Shown here one piece after another: positions 7,720 through 17,362 of a stretch of DNA of 64,000 nt. The notes below the pieces were generated by a model. It was not told the DNA's origin. It worked only from the letters and a program-made list of their open reading frames with translations, and made no database searches. Made by a program: the position numbers and the translations under genes. How positions within the stretch are numbered: the first letter of the stretch is position 1; every line of letters starts with the position of its first letter. The stretch lies in assembly GCF_002252475.1 (NCBI RefSeq), contig NZ_NNRK01000020.1:93222-157221 (forward strand). Reading direction: 5' to 3'. The DNA comes from Brucella rhizosphaerae (GTDB taxonomy: Bacteria; Pseudomonadota; Alphaproteobacteria; Rhizobiales; Rhizobiaceae).

Positions 7720-9399
7720 TCAGGCCTTGGCGATAATGAGGCCTGCAAGCTCCGGAATGGCTGTTTGTTGACTGGATATACCAAGCCGGTCGCCGAGATA
7801 ATGCCAGAAGGAAAGCCGAAGCTTTTTGCAGGTCTTCATAAGGCCCAGCATGGTATCGCGGGCAATGCGCCCCTCTTTGCTCATTGTGCCACCCGAGATC
7901 TTGCGTTTGGTGACGCAGCTGCGCAGATCGCTCTCGGACGCGTTGGTGTGCAACGGAATTTCCGGGCGTTCGAGAACCTTGAGCAGTTCTTCCTTGCGGC
8001 GTAGCAGGCGTGCCAACAGCTTGTCCAGCTCCACACAACCCGTCCGGATAGAGAAGATGCGGTCAAACCGTTGCCGGAAAGCGCTGATTGATCCTGGTGA
8101 GGGGCTCTTCTGCCTGAATGCCTTGAGCGCCTTGTAGAAGCTCCAAATGAGATCGCGTATATTTTCCACCCACCGGACGTGCTGTGGCGTCGCCGGCATC
8201 AGCTTTTGCAGCAGTCGCTCCGCATGCACCCAGCACAGCGCATGATTGCCAACCCGGAACTGGCCGGCATCGTCGGAGATAATGACGGCATTGCCCAGCA
8301 GGCCGTGGTGGCGAACAGAACCCCAGATGCCCGCTTCCGCGACGGCCCGAACCATGTCCTTATCGAAGATGTCGACACCTTTTTGCGCCAGGTGTTCCAG
8401 AAAGGGGACCTGGTTGCAAAAGCGTTGAGGTGTGCGTGTTTGCAGCCTGGCGATGACTGTCGGATCCACGCCATGTCGCGTCTTCAGATAATCAGAAGCA
8501 GCATCGTTAAGCACATAATCCTGGTAATTGCCGCGCAAGAGCGACAGGAAGTTCAGGCGGGATTTTGTTTTCGTGGTGCGAAAGACGGTAAAATGCTCGC
8601 CGCCAATATGGGTGGTATAGAAGTTATCACGCGCATGACGGGCCCCGGTGTCATCGACCGTTACATAGGCTTCCGACACCAGGCCAGCATGCAGAACGGC
8701 AGCATCCTCAGCAACAAAGCCATCCAGCCCCCTAGTGAGCAAACGCACAACCTGGCGTTTGGAGATGTCCATGCCGATGTCATTAAGCAGGGTCGACAAC
8801 CGTTGCGCTGTGACCTGACCTTGCGCATGCAGCATCAGGCAGAGCCGCCTGAGGTTTGGGCCATAACCACCGACGATTCCGGCAGGTAGCGGCGCAAGAA
8901 TAGTCTTACCGTTCGGAGCAACCCAGCATTCGCGCCGGTAGTGAATAACCTCAGCGCGCAAAACTATATCGCGCACGTAATAGCTCTTGTAGCCCTTGAA
9001 GCGTGAACCGTCCGGAACACGGGCATGAAAAACCACATCCCGATCAACGCGCTCGACATCCAGTTTCGGTCCACGCGGCTTCTTCTTGCCCGCCTGCTTG
9101 TCCTGAGCTTTCGCGTCCGTTGCCTTATCCATGCCCGACGGTTTGAACGGCGGCCGTGGCGGCAGGTTTTTCAGCCGCGCAATTTCATCGCGAAGGAGTT
9201 GGTTCTCAACTTTAAGCCGGGTGTTTTCCAGACGGAGCTCGGCATTCTCCTTACGGAGTGCTGTATTCTCAGCTTCCAGTTTTTCAAGCCGAGCCTCTGC
9301 ACGTTCGGTTTTCTCAACCAAACCCGTGACCAGACTGCGCAACGCGTTCAGTGAAAGCGTGTCAGCATGCTTGGGCGAGGGAAGCATTCTCTTCGGCAT
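7720..9399 (-). CDS. IS66-family transposase
   Basis: The 559-residue protein has a long N-terminal leucine-zipper coiled coil (residues 25-80, repeats of ENTALRKENAELRLENTRLK type), a basic linker, and a DDE-type core. Core landmarks are the first Asp in YVTVDDTGARH, the Asp in NAVIISDDAGQF, and the late Glu in HTNASESDLR. The zipper, KKKPRGPK basic patch and H-N-A-S-E-S motif are typical of IS66 transposases. The frame is intact, so the element could be active. Confidence 0.9.
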   Translation of the reverse strand: MPKRMLPSPKHADTLSLNALRSLVTGLVEKTERAEARLEKLEAENTALRKENAELRLENTRLKVENQLLRDEIARLKNLPPRPPFKPSGMDKATDAKAQDKQAGKKKPRGPKLDVERVDRDVVFHARVPDGSRFKGYKSYYVRDIVLRAEVIHYRRECWVAPNGKTILAPLPAGIVGGYGPNLRRLCLMLHAQGQVTAQRLSTLLNDIGMDISKRQVVRLLTRGLDGFVAEDAAVLHAGLVSEAYVTVDDTGARHARDNFYTTHIGGEHFTVFRTTKTKSRLNFLSLLRGNYQDYVLNDAASDYLKTRHGVDPTVIARLQTRTPQRFCNQVPFLEHLAQKGVDIFDKDMVRAVAEAGIWGSVRHHGLLGNAVIISDDAGQFRVGNHALCWVHAERLLQKLMPATPQHVRWVENIRDLIWSFYKALKAFRQKSPSPGSISAFRQRFDRIFSIRTGCVELDKLLARLLRRKEELLKVLERPEIPLHTNASESDLRSCVTKRKISGGTMSKEGRIARDTMLGLMKTCKKLRLSFWHYLGDRLGISSQQTAIPELAGLIIAKA

Positions 9400-9676
9400 C
9401 GCAAAAGAGAATCATGATTTGCCAAAATCAGGAATCCCATAGCCATGAAATATCGATGCGGAACTTACGATATGCACAGTGTTTAATATTTCTGACTTGG
9501 AATCAGAAACAGGGTCTTGGCCACCAAATTTGCTCCGCTTACGCGAAGGGCACCCGAGCTTCACAAATCGTGGTGCAAACACTTGCAGAAATACGATGTT
9601 ACAAAAGGATTCATATATTGCACTACGAATGCAACCCCATTCTCATCGCGGGTGCGCGTACAGTGCTGACGATTGC

Positions 9677-12325
9677 TCAAGCTGGTGGACGTATCGATTT
9701 TTCGAGCTTCTTTATCGCCTCACGCAGAGAACGTTGCTCGTCAAAATAGTCCTCCCAGACCATTTTCTTTCCGAGCAGCGCGGGAACGGTCCGGATTGTA
9801 AATCGCTTGGGGTCGAGGCCCCTTCTGACCTGGGTCCAGTTGAGCGGCATCGACACCGTTGCCCCCTCGCGCATTCGGGGTGAGAGCGGTGCAACGGCTG
9901 TCGACATGCGGTCATTGCGTAGGTAGTCCAGGAAAATACGGCCTTTGCGCTGGCTTTTGGCCATTTTGATCAGGTAGCGGTCGGGCAAGTCGCCGGCCAT
10001 TTGCTGGCAAACATCGTGTGCGAAACCCTTGGCTTCTGCCCAGCTGAGTTTTTTGCGTTTGCCGCGGCCAAGCGGCGTGACCACATGCAGTCCCTTGCCG
10101 CCCGTGGTTTTGCAGAAGCTGACCAGACCAAGCTGATCAAGGCGATCGCGCATTTCCAGCGCCGCTTCGATAACGCTCGAAAAAGCCACGTCAGGGCCAG
10201 GATCGAGATCAAACACCAGCCGACCAGGGATTTCGGGTTCATAGGATAAACAATTCCACGGATGCAGTTCGACGCCACCCATTTGAGCGACTGCTGCGAG
10301 CCCTTCCACCCGATCGATCTGGAGATAGGGCTTCCTGTCACCAAACACCTTTACAAGTTCGATCAGGTTCGAGGTACCTGGGAGCGCGTGACGCTGGAAG
10401 AACTGCTCGCCCTGCAAACCATCGGGCGCGCGAACCACCGAGCAGGGCCGGCCTTTGACATGGTTGATCAACCACGGTCCCACCGCCTCGTAATAGCGGG
10501 CGAGATCGAGTTTTGTGACCGGCTTTCCATCCCCGGCATCCGGCCAGAGTGTCTTATCAGTGCTCGAAATCAATACGCCCATGATATTGGGTTTGCCGCC
10601 TGCTTGAGAGGCGAGAATAAGTCCAGGCTTTGCGGTGTCGTTTTCAGGGACATCGACGTCGCTCGGCGCTGCCGGCTTTTCGGCAACCACCTCTTTCGCT
10701 GGCTTGTCCTCGCGCAACCCTTTGAACGCCGCTTGGCGAACGAGGCCGTCTGCCGTCCACCCGGCGAATTGTATCTCTGCGACCAATTGCGGTTTCATCC
10801 ATTTGATATCGGTGCCTCCCTTGGGCGCACCGATACCAGTAAAAGGCGATTTCTTGGCCTCAAGCGCACGAAGTTTCGGTAGAATGCCCGCAACGGTTTT
10901 TGCGCCATAGCCGGTGCCGACACGACCAACATATACGAAATGTCTGCCGCGATTGACGCCGACGAGCAAAGAACGGAATTTGCCCTTGGTCGCGGCATAG
11001 CCGCCAATCACCACTTCATGGCCTGAACGGCATTTGGACTTGACCCAGCTGTCGGAACGACTTGAGACATAGCGGGCGTCCGCCTGTTTGGAAACGATGC
11101 CTTCCAGCGAAAGACGACAGGCGGAACGCAGAACCGCTTCCCCGCCTGTTTCAAAATGTGTCACATAGCGGATCAGCGGATCCTCACTGACGCTTTCTAC
11201 CATCTGATCGAGTCGTTGCTTGCGGTGGGTGAGCGGAAGTTGCCGCAGGTCCTCGCTGCCGTCAAAAAGCAGATCAAACGCGAAATAAACCAGGGCATCG
11301 GTTTTGCCCTCGGACAAAGCTGCCTGCAACGCTGCAAAATCAGGTGCTCCACTTTCGTCCAGGGCGCAGATTTCCCCATCGATGATGCCGTCGGGGAGTG
11401 CTGCCGCGCTTTTTACAATGGCTGGAAATCTTTCTGTCCAGTCGAGACCCTTTCGGGTTCTCAAGGTGACTATGCCAGAATTGACGTGCATCTGGATGCG
11501 GTAGCCGTCGAATTTGATTTCGTGAATCCAGTTTTTCGAAGCCGGCGGCCTCTCGCGGGTTTCGCATAATTGGGGTGGGATGAAGTCCGGCATGGTGGCG
11601 GGCTTTGACTTGGCGGTCTCCGACATCCTTTTGTTCTTTTCGCGCTTTTTAGCAGCAAGGCCATGACCGCTTTCCCAAACGGCGTCTGCCGCGATAGCGT
11701 CAGTTTCAACCATGAAGGGGCGCGGCTTTCTGCCTTTGCCGGTTGCTATCATCTGCATGGAACGAGCGGATGCGACAGAGGTGTCATTGTCGTCCAAAAC
11801 GGCAGCACCGTCGCCGGACACGGAAAACGCGTCTTGATGCTTGATCAGCAACCAGTTGGTGCGCTTGGAGCCGTTGTGATCCGCTTTCATGCGCACCAGC
11901 ACAAAGCTGCCATGCAGTCGCTTACCTTCCAGCGTGAATTTCAGATCGCCTTTGGCAAGCGCCTCGCCGGCGGTCAGTTCTCCTTCTAGTGTCCAGTAAC
12001 CACGGTCCCAGAGCATCACAGTGCCGCCGCCATATTGACCTTTGGGGATCGTTCCCTCGAAATCCCCGTAATCAAGCGGATGGTCTTCGACCTCGACCGC
12101 CAGGCGCTTGTCGCCGGGATCAAGAGAGGGTCCTCTGGTTACGGCCCAGGATTTGAAAACACCGTCAAGTTCGAGACGCAGATCGTAATGCAGTCGCGTC
12201 GCAGCATGTTTCTGAATAACGAAGCGCAGCTTCTTCGAGGCCTTTGGCCGGTTCGCGCCTTTTGGCTCCTGCGTCTTTTCAAAGTCGCGCTTTTTTTTGT
12301 AGGTTGCGAGTTTATCGCGGGCCAT
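9677..12325 (-). CDS. ligD: ATP-dependent DNA ligase LigD (PE-LIG-POL)
   Basis: Multidomain NHEJ ligase of about 882 residues. The N-terminal 3'-phosphoesterase domain shows [20 protein letters not shown] and [13 protein letters not shown]. The ligase domain has the adenylated lysine in [11 protein letters not shown] and a later [10 protein letters not shown]. The C-terminal polymerase/primase domain shows [15 protein letters not shown] and the metal motif FDLDPGPD. This order is typical of proteobacterial LigD. The ATG at 12325 ([15 protein letters not shown]) is preferred over a start five codons upstream. It acts with Ku in double-strand-break repair. An EcfG-type promoter lies 170 bases upstream, inside the tail of the next frame. 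Confidence 0.95.
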   Translation of the reverse strand: MARDKLATYKKKRDFEKTQEPKGANRPKASKKLRFVIQKHAATRLHYDLRLELDGVFKSWAVTRGPSLDPGDKRLAVEVEDHPLDYGDFEGTIPKGQYGGGTVMLWDRGYWTLEGELTAGEALAKGDLKFTLEGKRLHGSFVLVRMKADHNGSKRTNWLLIKHQDAFSVSGDGAAVLDDNDTSVASARSMQMIATGKGRKPRPFMVETDAIAADAVWESGHGLAAKKREKNKRMSETAKSKPATMPDFIPPQLCETRERPPASKNWIHEIKFDGYRIQMHVNSGIVTLRTRKGLDWTERFPAIVKSAAALPDGIIDGEICALDESGAPDFAALQAALSEGKTDALVYFAFDLLFDGSEDLRQLPLTHRKQRLDQMVESVSEDPLIRYVTHFETGGEAVLRSACRLSLEGIVSKQADARYVSSRSDSWVKSKCRSGHEVVIGGYAATKGKFRSLLVGVNRGRHFVYVGRVGTGYGAKTVAGILPKLRALEAKKSPFTGIGAPKGGTDIKWMKPQLVAEIQFAGWTADGLVRQAAFKGLREDKPAKEVVAEKPAAPSDVDVPENDTAKPGLILASQAGGKPNIMGVLISSTDKTLWPDAGDGKPVTKLDLARYYEAVGPWLINHVKGRPCSVVRAPDGLQGEQFFQRHALPGTSNLIELVKVFGDRKPYLQIDRVEGLAAVAQMGGVELHPWNCLSYEPEIPGRLVFDLDPGPDVAFSSVIEAALEMRDRLDQLGLVSFCKTTGGKGLHVVTPLGRGKRKKLSWAEAKGFAHDVCQQMAGDLPDRYLIKMAKSQRKGRIFLDYLRNDRMSTAVAPLSPRMREGATVSMPLNWTQVRRGLDPKRFTIRTVPALLGKKMVWEDYFDEQRSLREAIKKLEKSIRPPA

Positions 12326-12336
12326 GACTGTCCTCA

Positions 12337-12939
12337 TCAAGCTGTCAGTGCCACATCGAGACGTCCACTATAAAGCGGTGATGCCAGACTGCTCAATTCT
12401 GACCCGCAGCGTCTTGCTGCCGCGAGACGAGAGAAGGAAGAACTTGACCGTCGCTGGCCCCGCGGTCTCCTCGGCACCTGATCACTGAGACAACAACCGC
12501 GAAAGATGGTTTTTGTTCCTGCCGTGCTCTGCGCACTCAAAAAACCCTGCAAAAGCGTGGAGCTTTGCACGGGGGACATCCGCAACAAACAGCGAATGCG
12601 CCTTAATGTCTGAAGCGCTTTTTTTTTGCCTTCAATGCGATATTCAAAACCGTAATCCACGCCAGGACGCAGTCTGCTGTCGCCAAAGGGCTGGCGCAGA
12701 GGACCGGCAAGCACCGATCTGAATGCGCGCACAGCACTTGACGGGCGATACTGAAACAATCGCATGGCAGCGAAAGACAGAACTGTGACGAGCAGCACTG
12801 CGAATGTCCACCACCTTTTATGGAAGAGGAACAGCGGCAGGACAAAAATGCAATGCGCGTCGAGCAGGAAAAACGAGGGAGTGCGCATGGTTTCCCGCCA
12901 CATGATGGTCCGGCCGTAAAGATCCTCGTCCCTATTCAT
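12337..12939 (-). CDS. IcmT/TraK-like protein with non-conserved tail
   Basis: The first ~95 residues resemble IcmT/TraK of type IVB (Dot/Icm, IncI-like) secretion systems: [17 protein letters not shown], then [29 protein letters not shown], with two membrane segments. IcmT proteins are usually about 85-95 residues; here the frame continues for another ~100 Ser/Arg/Leu-rich residues that overlap the ligD promoter and the ligD start, so a stop has probably been lost or the frame shifted near residue 100. No other type IVB genes are in the window. It overlaps the upstream gene by ATGA. Confidence 0.6.
   Translation of the reverse strand: MNRDEDLYGRTIMWRETMRTPSFFLLDAHCIFVLPLFLFHKRWWTFAVLLVTVLSFAAMRLFQYRPSSAVRAFRSVLAGPLRQPFGDSRLRPGVDYGFEYRIEGKKKALQTLRRIRCLLRMSPVQSSTLLQGFLSAQSTAGTKTIFRGCCLSDQVPRRPRGQRRSSSSFSRLAAARRCGSELSSLASPLYSGRLDVALTA
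12495..12519 (-). promoter_or_regulatory. EcfG-type promoter for ligD
   Basis: On the minus strand GGAAC, 17 bases, GTT. It points at ligD with a long leader of roughly 160 bases and lies inside the extended tail of the IcmT-like frame, which argues that this tail is not conserved coding sequence. Confidence 0.7.
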
Positions 12940-13175
12940 GGCATTGCTTCGTTCCGTGATGCTAGGCCAGACGAGGGTTGCAGCACGCTCTCAAGAAACA
13001 ACACGCCGATCAGACTTCCGGCTTCCAGTTTGACAAGGGGACCCTTGGGCACAACCCCTTCGATATCCTGCGCCATGCGTTGACCGGCCTTGCCCGCCAT
13101 CTGAAAATAGCAAACACCGGAACTGGCGCCATTGGTGCCAATCAACGTCGTCTCGACCGGCCGATCAAGGGGCAC
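12936..13175 (-). CDS. Hypothetical protein, 79 aa, coupled to the IcmT-like gene
   Basis: A 79-residue frame whose stop overlaps the start of the IcmT-like gene (ATGA). It has Gly/Val-rich sequence, with VPKGPLVKLEAGSLIGVLFL as a possible weak membrane segment. I do not recognise it. Coupling to an IcmT-like gene suggests a remnant of the same conjugation or secretion cluster. Confidence 0.4.
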   Translation of the reverse strand: MPLDRPVETTLIGTNGASSGVCYFQMAGKAGQRMAQDIEGVVPKGPLVKLEAGSLIGVLFLESVLQPSSGLASRNEAMP

Positions 13176-13530
13176 GGAGATTGATGTAATTATGACTTTT
13201 CCAGCTAATTAAATGGAAGAAAGCACTTCTTAATCCATCTCCAGAGTAGAAACATAGTGGGAGTGACCAGAAACATCCCCAATCTAAGCCAGATTGTTTT
13301 CCCGGTTTCATCCAACAGGATTTTTAAAGGACCTAAGCCACATGAAACTCCAGCCATGCAGACCTGGCGTGAAATAGCATGCTTGAAATCCGCATGATAT
13401 CAGTATCATAGATACAGCTGTGTTCGCGCATAGGTTAAAGTTACACTGCCCCCGTCACGATGTCGTTTCCATCCATCGCACCATTGTTGCTATAAGCAAC
13501 TGATTGCAAAATAACGCATCCGGATTTCAG
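13176..13530. other. Intergenic with an IS6 end remnant
   Basis: Apart from the 98-bp IS6 fragment at 13353-13450 I see no gene. The sequence between 13176 and 13352 is AT-richer than its surroundings and may be junction debris. Confidence 0.4.
13353..13450 (+). repeat. 98-bp remnant of an IS6-type right end
   Basis: This segment matches 48936-49033 over 98 bases with two differences, in the same orientation. It contains the last bases of the IS6-type element described at 48232-49033, including the terminal inverted repeat ending ACACTGCC. Only this end is present; the transposase body is missing. Confidence 0.85.
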
Positions 13531-13953
13531 ATGGTTCCTCGCTTCTTCAGACGCTACTTTGCCAGTTTCGCCGCTTGTCTATGCGGTTTGCTGCTGTTGC
13601 CGTAGATTCTGGGCGTACCGGGCAATCCAACGCTTGGGCAGGATTTTGCATGGACCTCGGGTCTTCTGGCAATGGTTGCTTATCTGGTGATGTTTCAATG
13701 TGTTAAAATGATCCAGAGCCGAGACAGATTTGGCAAGCCAAAGCTTTCCACGCGGCTTGATAGCGGCCTTCATGCAGCTTCCATAGTGCTGTCTGCAGTG
13801 CTCGGGGTCGCAGTCATCCTTCTCGTTTGGTTAAATGTTGAGGTGAGCGGAGGAAGGCAAAGCGAAAAACATCATGAGGCTCTGTTCTCTGCCAATGATT
13901 TTTTTGTCGCAACCATTGTCCGCAGAAGGCTTCAACCCACGCGTTGTCGATAA
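13531..13953 (+). pseudogene. Broken small membrane protein gene (in-frame TAG)
   Basis: From the ATG at 13531 the frame reads MVPRFFRRYFASFAACLCGL, reaches TAG at 13603-13605, then continues open with three more hydrophobic stretches (SGLLAMVAYLVMFQCVKM and IVLSAVLGVAVILLVWLNV) to 13953. The continuity of membrane-protein character across the stop suggests one ~140-residue protein inactivated by a point mutation. Family not recognised. Translation could restart at the ATG at 13672. Confidence 0.5.
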
Positions 13954-14027
13954 GGAGAACGATCAATCCATCGACGCTGGAGGTCTTGGGCTATACCCAA
14001 AATGATTATCGTTGCCAGAAGCGGCGC

Positions 14028-14052
14028 GGAACATTCTAACCGCTGGGATGTT
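14028..14052 (+). promoter_or_regulatory. EcfG-type promoter
   Basis: GGAAC, 17 bases, GTT, ending 49 bases before the start of the small secreted protein gene at 14102. Confidence 0.75.
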
Positions 14053-14101
14053 AGATGGGGAGCAAGCGCAGTCAAGGCTAGCCCAGCCTAAGGAGTGAAC
14101 C

Positions 14102-14401
14102 ATGAAACCTGCCACCATTGCTGCGGTCCTCTTCACCATGGCACTGTGTCATCTGCCGAGTGCCGTATCGGCTGAAGAATCCGGCCTTCCCAATCAATCA
14201 AGTGGACAAGAACCCGAGGTCCCTGGCAACAATTCCACTACGGGCGCTAAACCTGTTCCACCCAACAGCAAATCGGCGCCGAAATCTCCGCAGGAGCAGC
14301 AGGAAGATGCGCAACGCAAGGCAGAAAAGCTAAGGAAATGCGCGCCGGGACAGGATGCCAAAGCATGTCGTGAATATAATGTGAAACACAGCAAGAAATG
14401 A
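14102..14401 (+). CDS. Small secreted, proline/lysine-rich protein
   Basis: The ATG follows AAGGAGTGAACC, a strong ribosome binding site. The 99-residue product has a signal peptide (MKPATIAAVLFTMALCHLP, cleavage after VSA), a flexible Pro/Ser/Asn-rich middle and a charged C-terminal helix containing two cysteines (RKCAPGQDAKACREY). A periplasmic stress protein is likely from its EcfG-type promoter; I do not recognise a family. Confidence 0.7.
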   Translation: MKPATIAAVLFTMALCHLPSAVSAEESGLPNQSSGQEPEVPGNNSTTGAKPVPPNSKSAPKSPQEQQEDAQRKAEKLRKCAPGQDAKACREYNVKHSKK

Positions 14402-14596
14402 ACCCGCTTTACAGCAGGACATAGATTAGCATTTCGATAAATCACACGCCATGCGTCCTACAACGAAAGGCGGGCGACGGCCTATGGCAATTTAAGCGTG
14501 GCGAACTTCAACGAATGCGTAGGAGCGCGAACCACACTGATCGATAATTGATCCCTAGGCCATAATTTGAACTGGATGCCTTCAGACTGTTCCCGA

Positions 14597-14788
14597 TCAG
14601 GATTGCTTTTTCTTATGCGAAGGCTTGCCCTTGTGTTTGGTTGAAGCGAGTTCCTCGAGCTCTTTTTTACTCATCGTGTTTTCCATTTGTTTCGAGGCTC
14701 CCCGAAGCTCTGCTTTGGGTTTGTCTCCGCGTTTTGCGGCAAGGTCCGCACCCGCTGCTTGTTGTTGCGCAGGCTTGTTGGACGCGAT
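14597..14788 (-). pseudogene. DUF3008-family gene with ATC in place of its start codon
   Basis: The frame encodes AQQQAAGADLAAKRGDK, LRGASKQMENTMSKKELEEL and ASTKHKGKPSHKKK, clearly a paralogue of the intact gene at 49587-49775. Alignment puts an ATC codon (14786-14788) exactly where the paralogue has its ATG (MPAKSKAQQQ). No other ATG, GTG or TTG exists in frame upstream before the neighbouring gene, and no Shine-Dalgarno is seen. The body is uninterrupted, so either the gene is newly inactivated or it uses a rare AUC start. Confidence 0.7.
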
Positions 14789-14830
14789 GCGGTTGCACGA
14801 CCTGCAACCGCACTTTCGCAGAGCCAGGGG

Positions 14831-15340
14831 TCATCGCTTTTCGGAAACGCCTTCGTGTAGGCTGCGGTTGAGGAACATCTGCGTCGTCTCATCGAGATGA
14901 TCTTCAAGCCATTTCGCCATTTGCTGTTCTTCTCGAAGGCTTTCCTCACAAAGCCGCGCGATGTCGGATTCACCGAGAAAGGTGGCTGCCGAAATCAGAA
15001 TACGGTAGGAGGCGATCTCCATGTTCTCGAACGAATAGCTGGCAAGAGAACCTTTCAATATTTCGTCGCCTGCAAATACCCCGCTCAGCGATTGTGCCAT
15101 CGCCATCATCTTACCACCCGCATCCTTAAGCGCCGAGGAATCCTCGCCGAGAATCTTAAGGCATTGATCAAGACGCGAAGCTTGTCTTTTGGTCTCCTCG
15201 ACATGCTGTTGAATGCGTTCGGCCAGCACCGGATAGTTCTCAATCCGGGACAAGAGGCCATTCATCATTGTCTCCGCCTGTTCCTCCATGGCATGGGCGT
15301 CACGCAGCCACTGCACGAGCCATTCTTTTGCTTCTGTCAT
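14831..15340 (-). CDS. DUF892/YciF-like ferritin-fold stress protein
   Basis: The 169-residue product (MTEAKEWLVQWLRDAHAMEE) is four-helical, with metal-ligand-type Glu/His positions in HAMEEQAETMM, QQHVEETKRQASRLDQCL, YSFENMEIASYRIL and REEQQMAKWLEDHL. This is the DUF892 pattern shared with YciF. The ATG at 15340 follows CAAGAGGAGATTTAGAC, a clear ribosome binding site; longer in-frame extensions are rejected because the promoter lies within them. Paralogues are at 34127 and, truncated, at 49133. Confidence 0.85.
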   Translation of the reverse strand: MTEAKEWLVQWLRDAHAMEEQAETMMNGLLSRIENYPVLAERIQQHVEETKRQASRLDQCLKILGEDSSALKDAGGKMMAMAQSLSGVFAGDEILKGSLASYSFENMEIASYRILISAATFLGESDIARLCEESLREEQQMAKWLEDHLDETTQMFLNRSLHEGVSEKR

Positions 15341-15371
15341 GTCTAAATCTCCTCTTGTGGAACATGCCCCC

Positions 15372-15396
15372 AACCACTGTGAAACAGCTTTGTTCC
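15372..15396 (-). promoter_or_regulatory. EcfG-type promoter for the DUF892 gene at 14831
   Basis: Minus-strand GGAAC, 17 bases, GTT, ending 31 bases before the ATG at 15340. It fixes the start because longer versions of the gene would put the promoter inside the coding region. Confidence 0.8.
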
Positions 15397-15696
15397 CCGA
15401 CATGAACCCGCGATGCGCATGACATCGGCAATGAGCGACCTTGGTCGCGTGGCTTACGATCTGGATCGTGCGCGGGCTGCGGAAGCGCGAAGATAAACCC
15501 TTGGCTTTTGGGAGAGTTTTCATTGCGCATATTCACAATTGCCGCGCTTCCGCTTTGGCGTTCAAAAACTTTCCTGCAGCGAATTGGCGCGCAAGCCCGT
15601 TTGACTACCGCTCCAATTGACAGGCAAATTTCTCGACCGATGAGAAAATGTGCGCCATTGCGGTTCGGCAGAGGGGGCGATAGGGTCAGCAGCCAG

Positions 15697-15721
15697 GGAA
15701 CAAGGAAGCGTCGGAACAGTT
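15697..15721 (+). promoter_or_regulatory. EcfG-type promoter for the MPG-type glycosylase
   Basis: GGAAC, 17 bases, GTT, ending 78 bases before the TTG start at 15800. Confidence 0.7.
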
Positions 15722-15799
15722 GATGTTTTGCCGGGAACGTGCAATCCCGTCGCGCCAACTTAAGACGGAACGCCGCCGGCTTTAGGGAGATGTTCCCAA

Positions 15800-16369
15800 T
15801 TGAAAAATAATGATCTTCAATCTTTCTTTGCCCGCGATGCGAGTGTAGTGGCACCGCAGCTCATCGGCTGGGGGCTAACGCTTGAGGGAGTTGGGGGCAT
15901 GATTGTGGAGACCGAAGCCTATAACCGGATGGATCCCGCCTCCCACAGCTTCAAAGGCCCGTCCCGAAGAAATCGTTCGATGTTCGGACCTCCTGGCCAT
16001 GCTTATGTCTACCGAATATACGGTCTGCATTGGTGTTTGAACTTTGTCTGCCTGGATGGTTCTGCTGTCTTGTTGCGAGCGCTAGCACCCGCCAAGGGTC
16101 TTGCTTTCATGCAACAAAGAAGAGGGACCAGCAATGAGTTGGCTTTGGGCTCAGGACCTGCGAAACTTGCCCAGGCGATGGGGGTTACCGCTGAGCTTGA
16201 CGGCGCGCCACTTTTTGATCAGCCGTTCGAACTGATCGCTTCACAGGCGGATCCACGCATTGAAACAGGCCCTCGCATCGGGATCAGCCGCGCGCAGGAC
16301 GTTGCCTGGCGGTTTTGGCTTTCAGGAAGTCCTTATGTCAGCCGCCCGCCTGCCCGCAGACTGACGTGA
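15800..16369 (+). CDS. 3-methyladenine DNA glycosylase, AAG/MPG type
   Basis: A 189-residue base-excision repair enzyme of the eukaryotic-like AAG (MPG) family, removing alkylated purines. Landmarks are GMIVETEAYNRMDPASHSF with the catalytic Glu, NRSMFGPPGHAYVYRIYG and GLHWCLNFVC around the base pocket, LLRALAP, and the late GPRIGISRAQD. The start is a TTG; GGGA lies upstream. It is transcribed from an EcfG-type promoter, in line with its neighbours in DNA repair. Confidence 0.9.
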   Translation: MKNNDLQSFFARDASVVAPQLIGWGLTLEGVGGMIVETEAYNRMDPASHSFKGPSRRNRSMFGPPGHAYVYRIYGLHWCLNFVCLDGSAVLLRALAPAKGLAFMQQRRGTSNELALGSGPAKLAQAMGVTAELDGAPLFDQPFELIASQADPRIETGPRIGISRAQDVAWRFWLSGSPYVSRPPARRLT

Positions 16370-16434
16370 TGGTTACGGCCATCCCAACATCGCGTTCCGG
16401 CTAAGAAAGCGGCTATCGGAGTTTCGCCCCTGTA

Positions 16435-17061
16435 TCACGTGAAGCCCGGGTAGGGCTCGTCTCGCAAACATGCAGCCAGGTGAACACAATTGGCTGCCAG
16501 CAGCCTAGTGGCGGTCACAACGGCTTCGGGGATCTCGTCGAGATCGATAAAGTTGGTGGACTGCATGGCCTCGCCCACCCAGTAGGTGACGGCGTTGGCA
16601 GGCAATGTGAAGCCAACATCATTGAGCGCCTGAAAAAGCTCGGCCGAAACATGATGCGCTCCGTCCTCGTTTCCTACCACAACGACAGCCGCGACGCGTC
16701 CGTAGGAGGGCATGCGGTTTCTGTCATCGGCTTCCGATAAAAACGCGTCCATACGTTCCAAAGCGCGTTTGCAGACGCTGGATGGTTGGCCGAGCCAGAT
16801 CGGCGTGCCGATCAGAATAATATCGGCTTCGACGATTTTCTGTCGCAGCTCGGGCCATTGATCATCCCCACCTTCATCCGAGCTGACGCCAGACGCAATG
16901 GTAAAATCTGTCAGAAGCACATGCTCGGTTTCCACACCAAACGGATGAAGCTCAGTTTCGACATAGGATAACAGCTTTTTTGTCGAGGACTGCTTGTCAG
17001 ACGTTTTCAATGTCGCGTTGAGAGCGAGAGCTTTCAACGGCTTCTGTGATCGGCTGCTCAT
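16435..17061 (-). CDS. Flavodoxin-family NAD(P)H-dependent oxidoreductase
   Basis: A 208-residue FMN-binding flavodoxin-fold protein. It shows LKALALNATLKTSDKQSSTKKLL (the phosphate-binding loop region), VEADIILIGTPIWLGQPSS (second flavin loop) and VAAVVVVGNEDGAHHV (third strand-loop). The ATG at 17061 follows AAAGGAATAATA. An upstream open frame of about 110 codons is low-complexity shadow and is rejected. It may reduce quinones or nitro compounds; no EcfG-type motif was found upstream. Confidence 0.8.
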   Translation of the reverse strand: MSSRSQKPLKALALNATLKTSDKQSSTKKLLSYVETELHPFGVETEHVLLTDFTIASGVSSDEGGDDQWPELRQKIVEADIILIGTPIWLGQPSSVCKRALERMDAFLSEADDRNRMPSYGRVAAVVVVGNEDGAHHVSAELFQALNDVGFTLPANAVTYWVGEAMQSTNFIDLDEIPEAVVTATRLLAANCVHLAACLRDEPYPGFT

Positions 17062-17307
17062 TATTATTCCTTTATTGTCTACACCAGCACCGGGCGCACC
17101 GGACTGTTTCTTGGTGTCGGGGGGCGGCCATACCCCAGCTATTGACCGGTTATGGATCGGCATTGTCGCGGTTGACCTAACCACAGCAACTGCAAAATGT
17201 TTCGCGCTCCCTCCACTGCATTGGTCGCAATTTGGGATGAGATGTCCGCTGAACCTCCTGGCTCGGTAGGATATGACAACGAAAAGCAGCTTTGGCTTGA
17301 AGGTTAG

Positions 17308-17332
17308 GGAACCTTGAACCAATCGGCGGGTT
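17308..17332 (+). promoter_or_regulatory. EcfG-type promoter for katE
   Basis: GGAAC, 17 bases, GTT, ending 30 bases before the catalase ATG. Stress-sigma control of a large-subunit catalase is common in alphaproteobacteria. Confidence 0.85.
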
Positions 17333-17362
17333 AGGAGCGCAGTTCTTGAAGGGAGAAAGCGA

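Larger units (their letters stand above)
7251..9468. mobile_element. IS66-type insertion sequence (ends tentative)
   Basis: The single long transposase (7720-9399, minus) belongs to the IS66 family in the branch without separate accessory orfA/orfB genes. Candidate ends are GTAAGCGGGGCAT at 7251 and the complement of GTAAGTTCCGCAT ending at 9468; they share GTAAG and GCAT at matching positions, as IS66 ends begin GTAA. With these ends the convergent small gene 7357-7713 lies inside. No matching 8-bp target duplication is seen, so the ends are provisional. Confidence 0.55.

Noticed and set aside
12337..12650. C-terminal ~100 residues of the IcmT-like frame as a real domain
   Set aside because: Ser/Arg-rich without pattern, overlaps the ligD start and contains the ligD promoter; IcmT proteins usually end before it.
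14671..14973. 100-aa minus frame crossing the DUF3008 fragment
   Set aside because: It is out of frame with both DUF892 and DUF3008 sequences, which are clearly recognisable, and has no ribosome site.
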